DNA of 64,000 nt, from the NCBI GenBank assembly GCA_910589145.1, contig CAJUSD010000008.1, positions 33,245 through 97,244 on the forward strand, read 5' to 3'. The translations under genes and the position numbers were made by a program. The stretch comes from an uncultured Oscillospiraceae bacterium. Its GTDB lineage: Bacteria; Bacillota; Clostridia; Oscillospirales; Ruminococcaceae. The first letter of the stretch is position 1. The number at the start of each line of letters is the position of its first letter. Positions 35,626 through 43,448 of the stretch are shown in pieces. Below the pieces are notes generated by a model. That model was not told the origin of the DNA. It did no database searches and was given only the letters and a program-made list of their open reading frames with translations.

Positions 35626-35659
35626 AAGAGAAGACCAGATAAAAACATTGAGAAATTAA
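35369..35659 (+). CDS. Free-standing duplicate of the Rpn C-terminal domain
   Basis: 96 residues from the ATG at 35369, preceded by GAGGAG with nine-base spacing; a TTG at 35360 is in frame. Bases 35359-35625 are identical to 35043-35309 of the Rpn gene (267 bases without a difference by eye), after which the last ten residues diverge (REDQIKTLRN in place of TETQVKALRD). It lacks the whole nuclease domain. It may be a separate antitoxin-like protein, or the tail of a second rpn gene lost by deletion and homogenised by gene conversion. No terminator separates it from the full gene. Confidence 0.6.
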   Translation: MNEGIKSAYERLQVISQDDTKRREYDARMKALRDYNQGMLEAEERGIERGRTEGRAEGSNNRAFDIAKNMLSAGFDMGTIAKMTNLREDQIKTLRN

Positions 35660-35765
35660 GGATTGGAAAAATGAACGAATGAAAATGACAACAGAGGAAA
35701 TAAGGCAAATTCTTGAAACCTAGACCTTTTATTGGAGAGTTTTTAGTGCTGGCTGTTATTGACTA

Positions 35766-35969
35766 TTAAACAAAAAAGCTCGGATACGGGTTATCATTCC
35801 CCCATATCCGAGCTTTTTGTAAAGCATTTTGCTTTGCTCTGCTGTATGCCTTTGGGTTTTCCGATCTGCGTGTTACTGGATTGACCCCGTTCCAGCTTCC
35901 GCGTTTCTGCTGATCACGGCGGCGGCGTTCCTTTTTGGAACATTTTTCATAGGAAACAAATTTTTCCAT
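35766..35969 (-). CDS. Small conserved basic protein
   Basis: 67 residues from the ATG at 35969, with AAGGAG eight bases upstream; a GTG three codons earlier lies within the ribosome binding site. Sequence is rich in Lys/Arg: MEKFVSYEKCSKKERRRRDQ, then GSWNGVNPVTRRSENPKAYSR. From memory, similar short proteins with an NPVTRxxxNPKxY core recur in Clostridia; function unknown. The last ~16 residues are encoded by the terminator hairpin at 35773-35819, so the original protein end may have been shorter, or the terminator is also read as coding sequence. Confidence 0.75.
   Translation of the reverse strand: MEKFVSYEKCSKKERRRRDQQKRGSWNGVNPVTRRSENPKAYSRAKQNALQKARIWGNDNPYPSFFV
35773..35819. terminator. 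Bidirectional terminator overlapping a gene end
   Basis: AAAAAGCTCGGATACGGG and CCCCATATCCGAGCTTTTT pair with one mismatch around a short loop, with A and T tracts on both sides. It serves the converging Rpn transcript (plus) and the 67-residue protein gene (minus), and lies within the coding end of the latter. Confidence 0.85.
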
Positions 35970-36099
35970 GAATATCACTCCTTATTGGCTTTGCCTTAAG
36001 TATAGCATAATTTTAGGACTTATACAACTATTTTTCTGTGTTTATTGTTCAAAGAAATTGTAGTCCTTTTGTTTGTTGTTATACTTATTTAAAATATAT

Positions 36100-36648
36100 T
36101 TATCTTTCAGAAAGGTTATATTGATTCAAAATCACAAGAGTACTGACTATATCAAAAACAGAGAGCATTTGAAAAAGGTAGTGAATTCCGCTGGGCTTCT
36201 GCACCTCATCTGCCAAACAACGGCGAAGGTATCTGACATGGAAAATACCCCATACCCCGCTTTCTGCAATCAAAGCACAGGTAAATAAAATGGGAATAGG
36301 AAGCAGAATAATGAGAAAACCCCTTGTGGCGGCCACCAGTGCCAAATAAAGCAAAGAACTGAAAATAAAGTTAAAAATATAGAAGGGGATAGAGTAAAGC
36401 TTTAATGTTTTCCATCCCTTTTGAAGCTGCTGAAATCTTTCCTCCTGATAGGCAGCTCCTGCCGCAACTGCTGATACAATACCGAGAATATGGACCAGTA
36501 CAGCAGAAAACAGGTAGAGAATCAGCAGGAAATTTAAAATAGGATTCCATTTGTATGAACCGCTGACAATAAACAATCCCACCGCTGCGCTAAGGCTGAA
36601 AAACAAATAGGCATACATACTAATCAGAAAGGCGTTGGCGATTTTCAT
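36100..36648 (-). CDS. Integral membrane protein of unknown function
   Basis: 182 residues, about five hydrophobic helices (near 8-30, 38-62, 88-108, 110-130 and 158-176) with few charged residues between them. No motif I recognise. Divergent from the Bce-type regulator gene, with 88 bases between start codons. It could be involved with that system, but nothing in the sequence shows it. Codon use and composition resemble the more AT-rich neighbours rather than the GC-richer Bce genes. Confidence 0.65.
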   Translation of the reverse strand: MKIANAFLISMYAYLFFSLSAAVGLFIVSGSYKWNPILNFLLILYLFSAVLVHILGIVSAVAAGAAYQEERFQQLQKGWKTLKLYSIPFYIFNFIFSSLLYLALVAATRGFLIILLPIPILFTCALIAESGVWGIFHVRYLRRCLADEVQKPSGIHYLFQMLSVFDIVSTLVILNQYNLSER

Positions 36649-36736
36649 TTATGTTCACACCCCGTTCCATATTATGTAGTATGATTATAGCACAAAAAAC
36701 AATGGAACACCATAAAAATATTGGGAGTTGAGCTAA

Positions 36737-37402
36737 ATGCAGAAAATCATGGTGATAGAGGACGATCCGGTCATACGGGACGAGCTGTCCCTTCTGCTGG
36801 AAAACGAGGGGTACCAGTCTGTTCCTGTCTTTGATTTCACAGAGATTTCCAGACGGGTTCAGGAGCAGCAGCCGGATTTGATTCTCTTGGATTTGGGCCT
36901 GCCCAACCGGGACGGCAGCCTGATCTGTGCCGATATCCGCCGGAAAAGCAGCGTTCCGGTTATCTTTGTCACCAGCCGGGATTCCGCTATGGATGAGTAC
37001 CGCGCCCTGAGCCTCGGCGGGGACGACTACATTACAAAACCCTATAATATCCCGGTATTGCTGGCAAGGGTGCGGGCAGTCCTGCGGCGAAGTGCAGGGA
37101 CCCCAGATCCGGATACCATAGAAGGATGCGGCATGAAGGTCAATCTGACCAAAGGAACCGTTTCCGCCGGAAGCAAAACCGAGGAGCTGACCCGCAACGA
37201 GCTGAAAATTCTCGCCCACCTGCTGGCCAATGAGGGAAAGATAGTCTCCCGCGCAGACTTAATTGACGCGCTGTGGGACAGCCAGATTTACATTGACGAC
37301 AACACCCTGAGCGTCAACATGACAAGGCTTCGGGCAAAGCTGGAAAGCCTGGGACTGTCGGGGTGTATTAAAACAAGGCGGGGAATGGGGTATCAGCTAT
37401 GA
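36737..37402 (+). CDS. bceR: Response regulator, BceR-type (OmpR family)
   Basis: 221 residues. Receiver domain with EDD near residues 8-10, phospho-acceptor in LILLDLGLPNRDG (Asp near 53) and the Lys of DDYITKPYN; C-terminal winged-helix DNA-binding domain (LTRNELKILAHLLANEG, NTLSVNMTRLRAKL, TRRGMGYQL). The ATG has GGGAG upstream. Stop overlaps the kinase start by four bases. With the following genes it forms a Bce-type module in which the transporter senses peptide antibiotics and the regulator activates it. The gene symbol reflects type, not proven orthology. Confidence 0.92.
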   Translation: MQKIMVIEDDPVIRDELSLLLENEGYQSVPVFDFTEISRRVQEQQPDLILLDLGLPNRDGSLICADIRRKSSVPVIFVTSRDSAMDEYRALSLGGDDYITKPYNIPVLLARVRAVLRRSAGTPDPDTIEGCGMKVNLTKGTVSAGSKTEELTRNELKILAHLLANEGKIVSRADLIDALWDSQIYIDDNTLSVNMTRLRAKLESLGLSGCIKTRRGMGYQL

Positions 37403-38409
37403 CACTGCGGGAATTTTTGGCTGAGCGGATGCGAATGTATCTCTTTTTGGGGTCCTTTACAGCGGCGGCAGCAGTGTTCCTTTCCGCTACGGGAACACAG
37501 ACCGGCATCATTGTCATTTTGCTGATTGCCTTGACTTTGGCTGCTCTCACGATACAGGCAATGGACTTTCTCAAATGCCGCGCCCGCTTGGAGGAGCTGG
37601 AGTATATTCTAAACGGTTTGGATAAAAAGTATCTTTTTTCCGAGTGTGCCACACCTGCCAAAACCCTTTTTGAGAAGAAGCTCTTTGAAATGTTCCGTCG
37701 TTCCGGCAGGTCGATGATCGGGGCTGTTTCCGATGCACAGTCCTCCCAACGGGAATATCGGGAATATGTGGAAAGCTGGGTTCACGAGATGAAAACCCCT
37801 ATCACTGCTGCCCGGCTGATATGCCGAAATGTCGATGGGGAAAGCCGGACGAAACTCTCCCGCGAGCTGGGCCAGATGGAAGCCCATGTGGAGCGGGCGC
37901 TATTCTATGCCCGTGCCGAAAGCCCGGAAAGGGATATTATGATCCGTCCTTTTTCCTTGGAGGAAATCGTCTCCCAAGCCATCCAAAACCACAAGGAGCT
38001 GCTGATACAGGGCAGTGTGCAGATTGAAACAGAGGGGTTGGAGGGAACTGTCTATACAGATAAAAAGTGGATATGCTTTATTTTGGGACAGCTTCTCCAA
38101 AATTCAGTTCGCTACCGGGGAAACAGTCCGGCTATTACCTTGTCAGCCCGGCATATAGGCAAACAGATAAGCTTGACCGTCGCGGATAACGGCATCGGCA
38201 TCCCTGCCCACGAGCTGCCCCGTATCTTTGACCGGGGCTTTACCGGCAGCAACGGACGGGCAAGGGGCGGTTCTACTGGTATGGGATTGTACCTCTGCCG
38301 GAAATTAGCGGGGTTTTTGGAAATCCAAATTCAGGCTGATTCCAGGGAAGGGCAGGGGACTGCTGTAACCCTTGCCTTTCCTTCAAAAGAGAATCTTACA
38401 AAAATGTAA
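37399..38409 (+). CDS. bceS: Sensor histidine kinase, BceS-type (intramembrane-sensing)
   Basis: 336 residues. Two N-terminal transmembrane helices with almost no extracellular loop (about 12-32 and 36-55), then HisKA with ESWVHEMKTPITAARL (His near 134) and HATPase with NSVRYRG, DNGIGIPAHELPRIFDRGFTG and STGMGLYLC. The absence of a sensor domain is typical of BceS-like kinases, which read the state of the partner ABC transporter. Starts four bases inside bceR. Its stop codon lies in the candidate operator. Confidence 0.92.
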   Translation: MTLREFLAERMRMYLFLGSFTAAAAVFLSATGTQTGIIVILLIALTLAALTIQAMDFLKCRARLEELEYILNGLDKKYLFSECATPAKTLFEKKLFEMFRRSGRSMIGAVSDAQSSQREYREYVESWVHEMKTPITAARLICRNVDGESRTKLSRELGQMEAHVERALFYARAESPERDIMIRPFSLEEIVSQAIQNHKELLIQGSVQIETEGLEGTVYTDKKWICFILGQLLQNSVRYRGNSPAITLSARHIGKQISLTVADNGIGIPAHELPRIFDRGFTGSNGRARGGSTGMGLYLCRKLAGFLEIQIQADSREGQGTAVTLAFPSKENLTKM

Positions 38410-38410
38410 G
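38395..38410. promoter_or_regulatory. Candidate BceR operator
   Basis: CTTACAAAAATGTAAG: CTTACA and TGTAAG arms around AAAA, a perfect 6-4-6 palindrome overlapping the kinase stop codon, 97 bases before the transporter gene. Bce-type regulators bind inverted TTACA-like repeats in front of their transporter genes. Confidence 0.6.
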
Positions 38411-38506
38411 GGAAATCCATATCAATTCGCTACAACCCAAAGGGCCTTTGATGTATCCTTATATCACAGGAAAAAATCAAACCATTAAGGAGGCATCAGA
38501 TACAGT

Positions 38507-39265
38507 ATGCTGAAGGTTGAAAATATTGAAAAGTATTATGGCAGTGCCAACAACGTCACCAAAGCCCTGGACAGGATCAGCTTTGATGTGGCAGACGGTG
38601 AATTCATCGCCATCATGGGTGCATCGGGCAGCGGCAAAACAACTCTGCTCAACTGCATCTCCACCATTGACACTGTAAGCGCAGGGAAAATCCTGCTGGA
38701 TGGAGTGGATATTTCGGACTTGTCTCCAAAGGAGCTTGCCCGGTTCCGGCGGGAACGGCTTGGATTTGTGTTCCAGGATTTCAACCTGTTGGACACCCTG
38801 ACCATTGAGGAAAATATCGGCCTTGCCCTTTCCCTTACTTATACCAATCCCCGCTCTGTTCAGAAACAGGTGCAGGCGATGGCCCAAAAGCTGGGAATTA
38901 CCGATATTCTGAATAAATTTCCCTATCAGGTATCCGGCGGGCAGAAGCAGCGGGCGGCTTGTGCCAGGGCTATGGTTGCGGGGCAGTCCCTCCTTCTGGC
39001 TGACGAGCCCACTGGTGCGCTGGATTCCAAGGCGTCCAAAAATCTGCTGGAAATCCTCACCCGCATGAACCGGGATATGGGTGGGACGATCCTCATGGTA
39101 ACACACGATGCTTACAGCGCCAGCTATGCCTCGCGGGTGCTGTTCCTGAAAGACGGCCGCATTTTCAATGAGCTGCTGCGGGGAAACCGGGAACGGACAG
39201 ATTCCTATCATGAAATCCTCAATGTCCTGGCGATGATGGGAGGCGATATCAGTGACGTTATCTAG
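38507..39265 (+). CDS. bceA: ABC transporter ATPase, BceA-type
   Basis: 252 residues. Walker A GASGSGKTT near 38-46, Q loop FVFQDFNLLD, signature VSGGQKQR, Walker B LLLADEPTGALD and the switch His in VTHDAY. MacB/BceA class. AAGGAGG upstream. Overlaps the permease gene by 14 bases. Powers removal of antimicrobial peptides from their cell-wall precursor targets and signalling to the kinase. Confidence 0.93.
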   Translation: MLKVENIEKYYGSANNVTKALDRISFDVADGEFIAIMGASGSGKTTLLNCISTIDTVSAGKILLDGVDISDLSPKELARFRRERLGFVFQDFNLLDTLTIEENIGLALSLTYTNPRSVQKQVQAMAQKLGITDILNKFPYQVSGGQKQRAACARAMVAGQSLLLADEPTGALDSKASKNLLEILTRMNRDMGGTILMVTHDAYSASYASRVLFLKDGRIFNELLRGNRERTDSYHEILNVLAMMGGDISDVI

Positions 39266-41216
39266 CCTTTCTATGCGAAATGCCAAACGCCAGGCGCGGG
39301 ATTATCTGGTTTACTTTGTCACTATGGTTATGACTGCGGCGTTGATGTATTCCTTCAATGGCCTTGTCTTTTCCCAGGAGATGCTGAACCTTGGTAAAAT
39401 GATGGAAGTTCTTCCTATGGTTGTCACCATGGCAAGTATTGTTGTGGTCTGTATCATTGCCTGGCTGGTGCAGTATACCACAAACTTCATGCTTTCCCGC
39501 AGAAGCCGGGAGCTTGGAACTTATATCCTCATCGGGCTGGAAAACAAACAGGTGGCAAAAATGTTTTTCCGGGAAAACCTGATTGTAGGCGGCGCAGCCT
39601 TGGTTCCCGGGCTTCTGCTGGGAAATCTGTTGTATCAGGGGCTGCGGGCCCTGGTGCTGTCGCTGTTTGGAAAACCATTTTCCTTTACATTGGGTTTTTC
39701 TCCCAAGGCTTTGGCACTGACCCTGTGTTATTTTCTGTTGATTTACTTGATGGCCCAGCGGAAAAGCCGCAAGCGCATCCGCTCCATGAAGATTTATGAC
39801 CTCATCTATTTTGAAAGGAAGAATGAAGAGGCCGTCATACAAAAAAGCAGCAATCGGAAAAAGCTGTCTGTGGTATCTATTGTGTTGGGGGTAATAGGAA
39901 CCCTTCTGATTATGGCAGGGGATTTGACCTTGGGGCTGATTGGAGCAGGGCTTATTATCGCCTTTCTCTACGGTTTTTTCGCAAGCTTTGCTTCCAGCGT
40001 CCCTGCATACTTTGAGAAACACAGCGAAAAGAAATATCAGGGGCAGACACTGATTGTCTTTCGCTCCCTCTCCGCGAAGCTGGCTGCTATGGGGGTGGTT
40101 ATGGCTACCATTGCCCTGCTGTTTACAGCCACCCAGATTTCCGAGGGAGCGGGATTGATCTTCCGGGCTATGTTTGAGAACCGTTATGAACAGAACTCCT
40201 GCTTTGATTTGATGATTAGTTCAGGGACTCCGCAGGAGGAAGCCATGGCCAAGGGGGTTGAGTTTGCAAAGGAAAGAATATCGGAGGAATATTCCAGAGA
40301 GTATAATATTTATTTCAGGGAAGAAACCCAAAATACAGATGTAATTGGAAGCTATATCGCGAAAAAAGGGGATTATTACCGGTATTATAAGATGGATACC
40401 CTGATGAAGTTTTCTGACTATGCTGCGCTGAGAAAACTGTTGGGATATTCGGAAGTCACATTAGAGCCAGGGAAATACCTGATACACTGCCAACCCTATA
40501 TCGCCAGGATTTTAAAAGATTGGAGCCAGACAGTGGAAGCCGGGGGCAGCAGGTTGGAATTCGGCGGAATCTATACAGAGCGGTTTGCACAGTATTTATG
40601 GTGTGTCAACGGACATGGGTATATTATGATTGTGCCGGATGAAATTGCCGAAGCCAGTGTTTTCAGCCATAGGGTATATGCTGCCAAGACTCCTGAACCG
40701 ATGGATGGGTTTTATGGAGAATTAAAAGAACAGATTTCTGCTGTTTTGAGGGCTAAGGATTATGAGGACCATAATGTGGATCTGTTTTTATACAGCCGTG
40801 CCGAGGATGAGAAGGAAACGGCTTCCGAGATAGCCACTATCGTTTTCCCGCTCTATTATCTGGCACTGACCCTTACCATGACCGCTGCGACAATCCTGAC
40901 CATCCAGCAGTTAAGTGAAACGGATCGCTATCGCAGGCAGTTTAACCTGCTCCAAAAGCTGGGGATGGACAGGAAAGATATGGAAAAAGCCCTGCGAAAA
41001 CAATTTGCCTTTTTCTATACCCTGCCTGCGCTTCCTTCTCTGCTGATAAGTATCCCTTTTCTGCTGAATATGTGCGGCGCAGCAGATTCGGGAAGCCTGG
41101 TAGGTGCAAGCCATCCCCTGATTTTGCTTGGAATTACCTTTGCTTTATTCTTTTTCATCTACGCAATTTATATTTTTATGGCTTACTCTACTATGAAACG
41201 AAATGTCCTGCCGTGA
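39252..41216 (+). CDS. bceB: ABC transporter permease, BceB-type (FtsX-like)
   Basis: 654 residues. About ten transmembrane helices, with FtsX-like blocks and the large extracellular domain of about 200 residues (roughly 310-540, rich in Tyr and Glu) that defines BceB permeases and provides peptide specificity. N-terminus LSSLSMRNAKRQARDYLVYFVTM is typical. Translationally coupled to bceA. Confidence 0.92.
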   Translation: MTLSSLSMRNAKRQARDYLVYFVTMVMTAALMYSFNGLVFSQEMLNLGKMMEVLPMVVTMASIVVVCIIAWLVQYTTNFMLSRRSRELGTYILIGLENKQVAKMFFRENLIVGGAALVPGLLLGNLLYQGLRALVLSLFGKPFSFTLGFSPKALALTLCYFLLIYLMAQRKSRKRIRSMKIYDLIYFERKNEEAVIQKSSNRKKLSVVSIVLGVIGTLLIMAGDLTLGLIGAGLIIAFLYGFFASFASSVPAYFEKHSEKKYQGQTLIVFRSLSAKLAAMGVVMATIALLFTATQISEGAGLIFRAMFENRYEQNSCFDLMISSGTPQEEAMAKGVEFAKERISEEYSREYNIYFREETQNTDVIGSYIAKKGDYYRYYKMDTLMKFSDYAALRKLLGYSEVTLEPGKYLIHCQPYIARILKDWSQTVEAGGSRLEFGGIYTERFAQYLWCVNGHGYIMIVPDEIAEASVFSHRVYAAKTPEPMDGFYGELKEQISAVLRAKDYEDHNVDLFLYSRAEDEKETASEIATIVFPLYYLALTLTMTAATILTIQQLSETDRYRRQFNLLQKLGMDRKDMEKALRKQFAFFYTLPALPSLLISIPFLLNMCGAADSGSLVGASHPLILLGITFALFFFIYAIYIFMAYSTMKRNVLP

Positions 41217-41244
41217 ATTTGGACAGGAAGGAATGACAAGGGAA

Positions 41245-41472
41245 ATGAAACGATTGTGTAAGACAGCAGCAATATCCCTAATAATGCTCAGTTTGATTCT
41301 GACAGGATGTACTGAGCAGCCCTCTGCCGAATGGCTCCGCCAAAACCTGCAAAGCTGGATCATGCAGGGCGGAATGTTACAGCAGGGGGCAATGTATGGA
41401 ATATCTCCTTCTGTCCCGCGGGCTGTCAACAGGGATTCCATTCGCAAATCAGGGGGCAGCAGATCGTTTTAA
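41245..41472 (+). CDS. Small putative lipoprotein after the Bce genes
   Basis: 75 residues. MKRLCKTAAISLIMLSLILTGC gives a signal peptide with a lipobox Cys, then SAEWLRQNLQSWIMQGGMLQQGAMYG and a basic tail. Start chosen at the ATG closest to the signal peptide, with AGGAAGG about 13 bases upstream; an ATG at 41233 is too close to that site. It lies 28 bases after bceB and is presumably in the same transcript. The end may be frayed: another frame continues open, so the natural C-terminus is uncertain. Function unknown; an immunity accessory is possible. Confidence 0.5.
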   Translation: MKRLCKTAAISLIMLSLILTGCTEQPSAEWLRQNLQSWIMQGGMLQQGAMYGISPSVPRAVNRDSIRKSGGSRSF

Positions 41473-41586
41473 AGCCGAAAACAGCGTTGCGCTGTTTCAA
41501 TACAAACGTAATTTTGGGAAGGAGGATAAAAGATTTCCTGCCGCAAAAGGTTGAGTCCGACCAACAAAATCTTTTTAGAGCAGAAA

Positions 41587-41620
41587 GAAAAAGAGTCAGG
41601 TTTATCCTGACCCTTTTTTC
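41587..41620. terminator. Bidirectional terminator between the Bce module and the ABC exporter
   Basis: AAAAAGAGTCAGG and CCTGACCCTTTTTT pair with one mismatch around TTTAT. Serves both converging transcripts. Confidence 0.8.
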
Positions 41621-41639
41621 TGTTTATAGAGAAAAAATC

Positions 41640-43448
41640 TTAAACATCTGCAAACTGGCTGTTATATAAAGTATAATAAGCTCCCTGCTTTTGCAAAAGC
41701 TCGTTGTGATTGCCCTGCTCTACAATCTTCCCGCTTTCCATAACAATAATGATATCAGCGTTGCGGATGGTTGAAAGCCTGTGTGCAATTACAAAGCTGG
41801 TTCTTCCCTCCATCAGAAAATCCATTGCCTTTTGAATCTTATTCTCAGTAATGGTATCTACTGAACTGGTAGCTTCATCAAGAATCAGCATGGGCGGATC
41901 GGCAATCAGCGCCCGTGCTATGGTCAAAAGCTGTTTTTGTCCCTGGGACATACTTGTGGCATCTTCAGATATAACCGTATTGTAACCCTGGGGCAGATTT
42001 ATGATGAAATCATGGGCGTCCGCTGCTTTTGCAGCCTCAATGACTTCTTCGTCAGTGGCTTCAAACCTGCCATATCGCAGATTTTCCATTACAGTTCCAT
42101 GGAATAACCAGGTATCTTGTAAAACCATTCCATATTGGCTGCGGACATCCTGGCGATCCACATTCTGGATATCTTTGCGGTCAATACGAATTTCACCTTT
42201 CTGATAATTATAAAACTTCATTAAAAGATTGGCAATAGTGGTTTTACCTGCTCCGGTATGGCCTACAATAGCGATATGGCTTCCTTTGGGGACATTCAGG
42301 CTGAAATGTGTGATAATCTCTTTATCCGGCAGGTAAGAGAAAAAGATATCTTTAAATTCTACAGCGCCTTTGACATGCTCCAGATGTTTTGTTTCTTCTT
42401 CCCTGGCTTCCGGCTGAACCTCTAAAATAGAGAAAACACGTTCAGAAGCGGAAAAGGCGGATTGGATAACATTGATAATATTAGCTGTCTCGTTAATTGG
42501 CCCTGAAAATTTCTTAGAATATAAGATGAAACTGGAAAGGTTACTGATATCAAGTTTTCCGCGGAGCATCAGGAGAGCCCCAAAGCTGCTGACCATCAGG
42601 AAACTAAAGTTGTTGAGGAAATTCATCACCGGCATAACGATACTGGAAAAGAATTGGGCTTTATATCCTGCGTCGTTAAGCTCTCCGTTGACCTTGTGGA
42701 ATCCATCTACACTGGCAGATTCATGGCAATAGGCTTTCAGGGTCTTCTGACCGGTGAGAGCTTCTTCCACATAAGCGTTCAGTTCTCCATATTTATACTG
42801 CTGGAGACGGAAAAGCTTGCGGGTGTATTTGGTTATTTTACGGGCAAATACAAATGTTGCCGGTACAATGATACAAAAAACAAGTGTCAAAGTTGGATTA
42901 ATCATCAGCATCATAGCAAGGGAGCCTGTAACAGTAATAACCCCTGTCAGAAGATGGACGATATCAGTAGAAAAACAACTGCTGATATTATCAATATCAT
43001 AACTAATACGGCTGATGATGTCGCCCTTATAGGAGCTGTCAAAAAAGGACATAGGCAGAGATTCAATATGATTGAACACATCCACCCGGATATCGTATAT
43101 AACCTGCTGCGTCATACGAATCATAAAGATATTTTGAAGCCAGGTAAAAAGCGCGCTGGAAAGGTAAAGTACTCCCAAAAGTCCCGCATTGGCAGCCAAC
43201 AGTTGGAAATCAACTTTTCCGGGGCCGCCATCCATGGCAGCAATCGCCTTTCCAGTGACAACTGGACATAACAAAGCCAAAATATTAGAAACCACTACAA
43301 AAACCAAAATCAAACAGATTCGAAGCATATGCCGCCGTGCATATACCCATAGGTGGGAAAGTACTTTGACTTTATCAATTTTTTTAAAATCTACAACGTC
43401 GCCTTTGCCAAAGGATGCACCTTTAATGCCAAACGATACATTAGCCAT
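41640..43448 (-). CDS. ABC exporter half-transporter, subunit 2
   Basis: About 602 residues from the ATG at 43448 (GGGAGG eight bases upstream); a TTG two codons earlier is in frame. N-terminal six-helix exporter domain (about 30-330), C-terminal ATPase with Walker A GHTGAGKTT, signature MSQGQKQLL (a variant of SGGQ), Walker B MLILDEATSSVD and the IAHRLSTI switch His. Overlaps its partner gene by eight bases. The pair is of the heterodimeric multidrug/lipid exporter type (BmrCD/LmrCD-like). Substrate unknown. Confidence 0.9.
   Translation of the reverse strand: MANVSFGIKGASFGKGDVVDFKKIDKVKVLSHLWVYARRHMLRICLILVFVVVSNILALLCPVVTGKAIAAMDGGPGKVDFQLLAANAGLLGVLYLSSALFTWLQNIFMIRMTQQVIYDIRVDVFNHIESLPMSFFDSSYKGDIISRISYDIDNISSCFSTDIVHLLTGVITVTGSLAMMLMINPTLTLVFCIIVPATFVFARKITKYTRKLFRLQQYKYGELNAYVEEALTGQKTLKAYCHESASVDGFHKVNGELNDAGYKAQFFSSIVMPVMNFLNNFSFLMVSSFGALLMLRGKLDISNLSSFILYSKKFSGPINETANIINVIQSAFSASERVFSILEVQPEAREEETKHLEHVKGAVEFKDIFFSYLPDKEIITHFSLNVPKGSHIAIVGHTGAGKTTIANLLMKFYNYQKGEIRIDRKDIQNVDRQDVRSQYGMVLQDTWLFHGTVMENLRYGRFEATDEEVIEAAKAADAHDFIINLPQGYNTVISEDATSMSQGQKQLLTIARALIADPPMLILDEATSSVDTITENKIQKAMDFLMEGRTSFVIAHRLSTIRNADIIIVMESGKIVEQGNHNELLQKQGAYYTLYNSQFADV

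Noticed and set aside
41331..41669. Plus-strand 112-residue ORF overlapping the small lipoprotein and a terminator
   Set aside because: It runs through the terminator hairpin into the ABC exporter gene; considered only as a sign that the lipoprotein end may be frayed.
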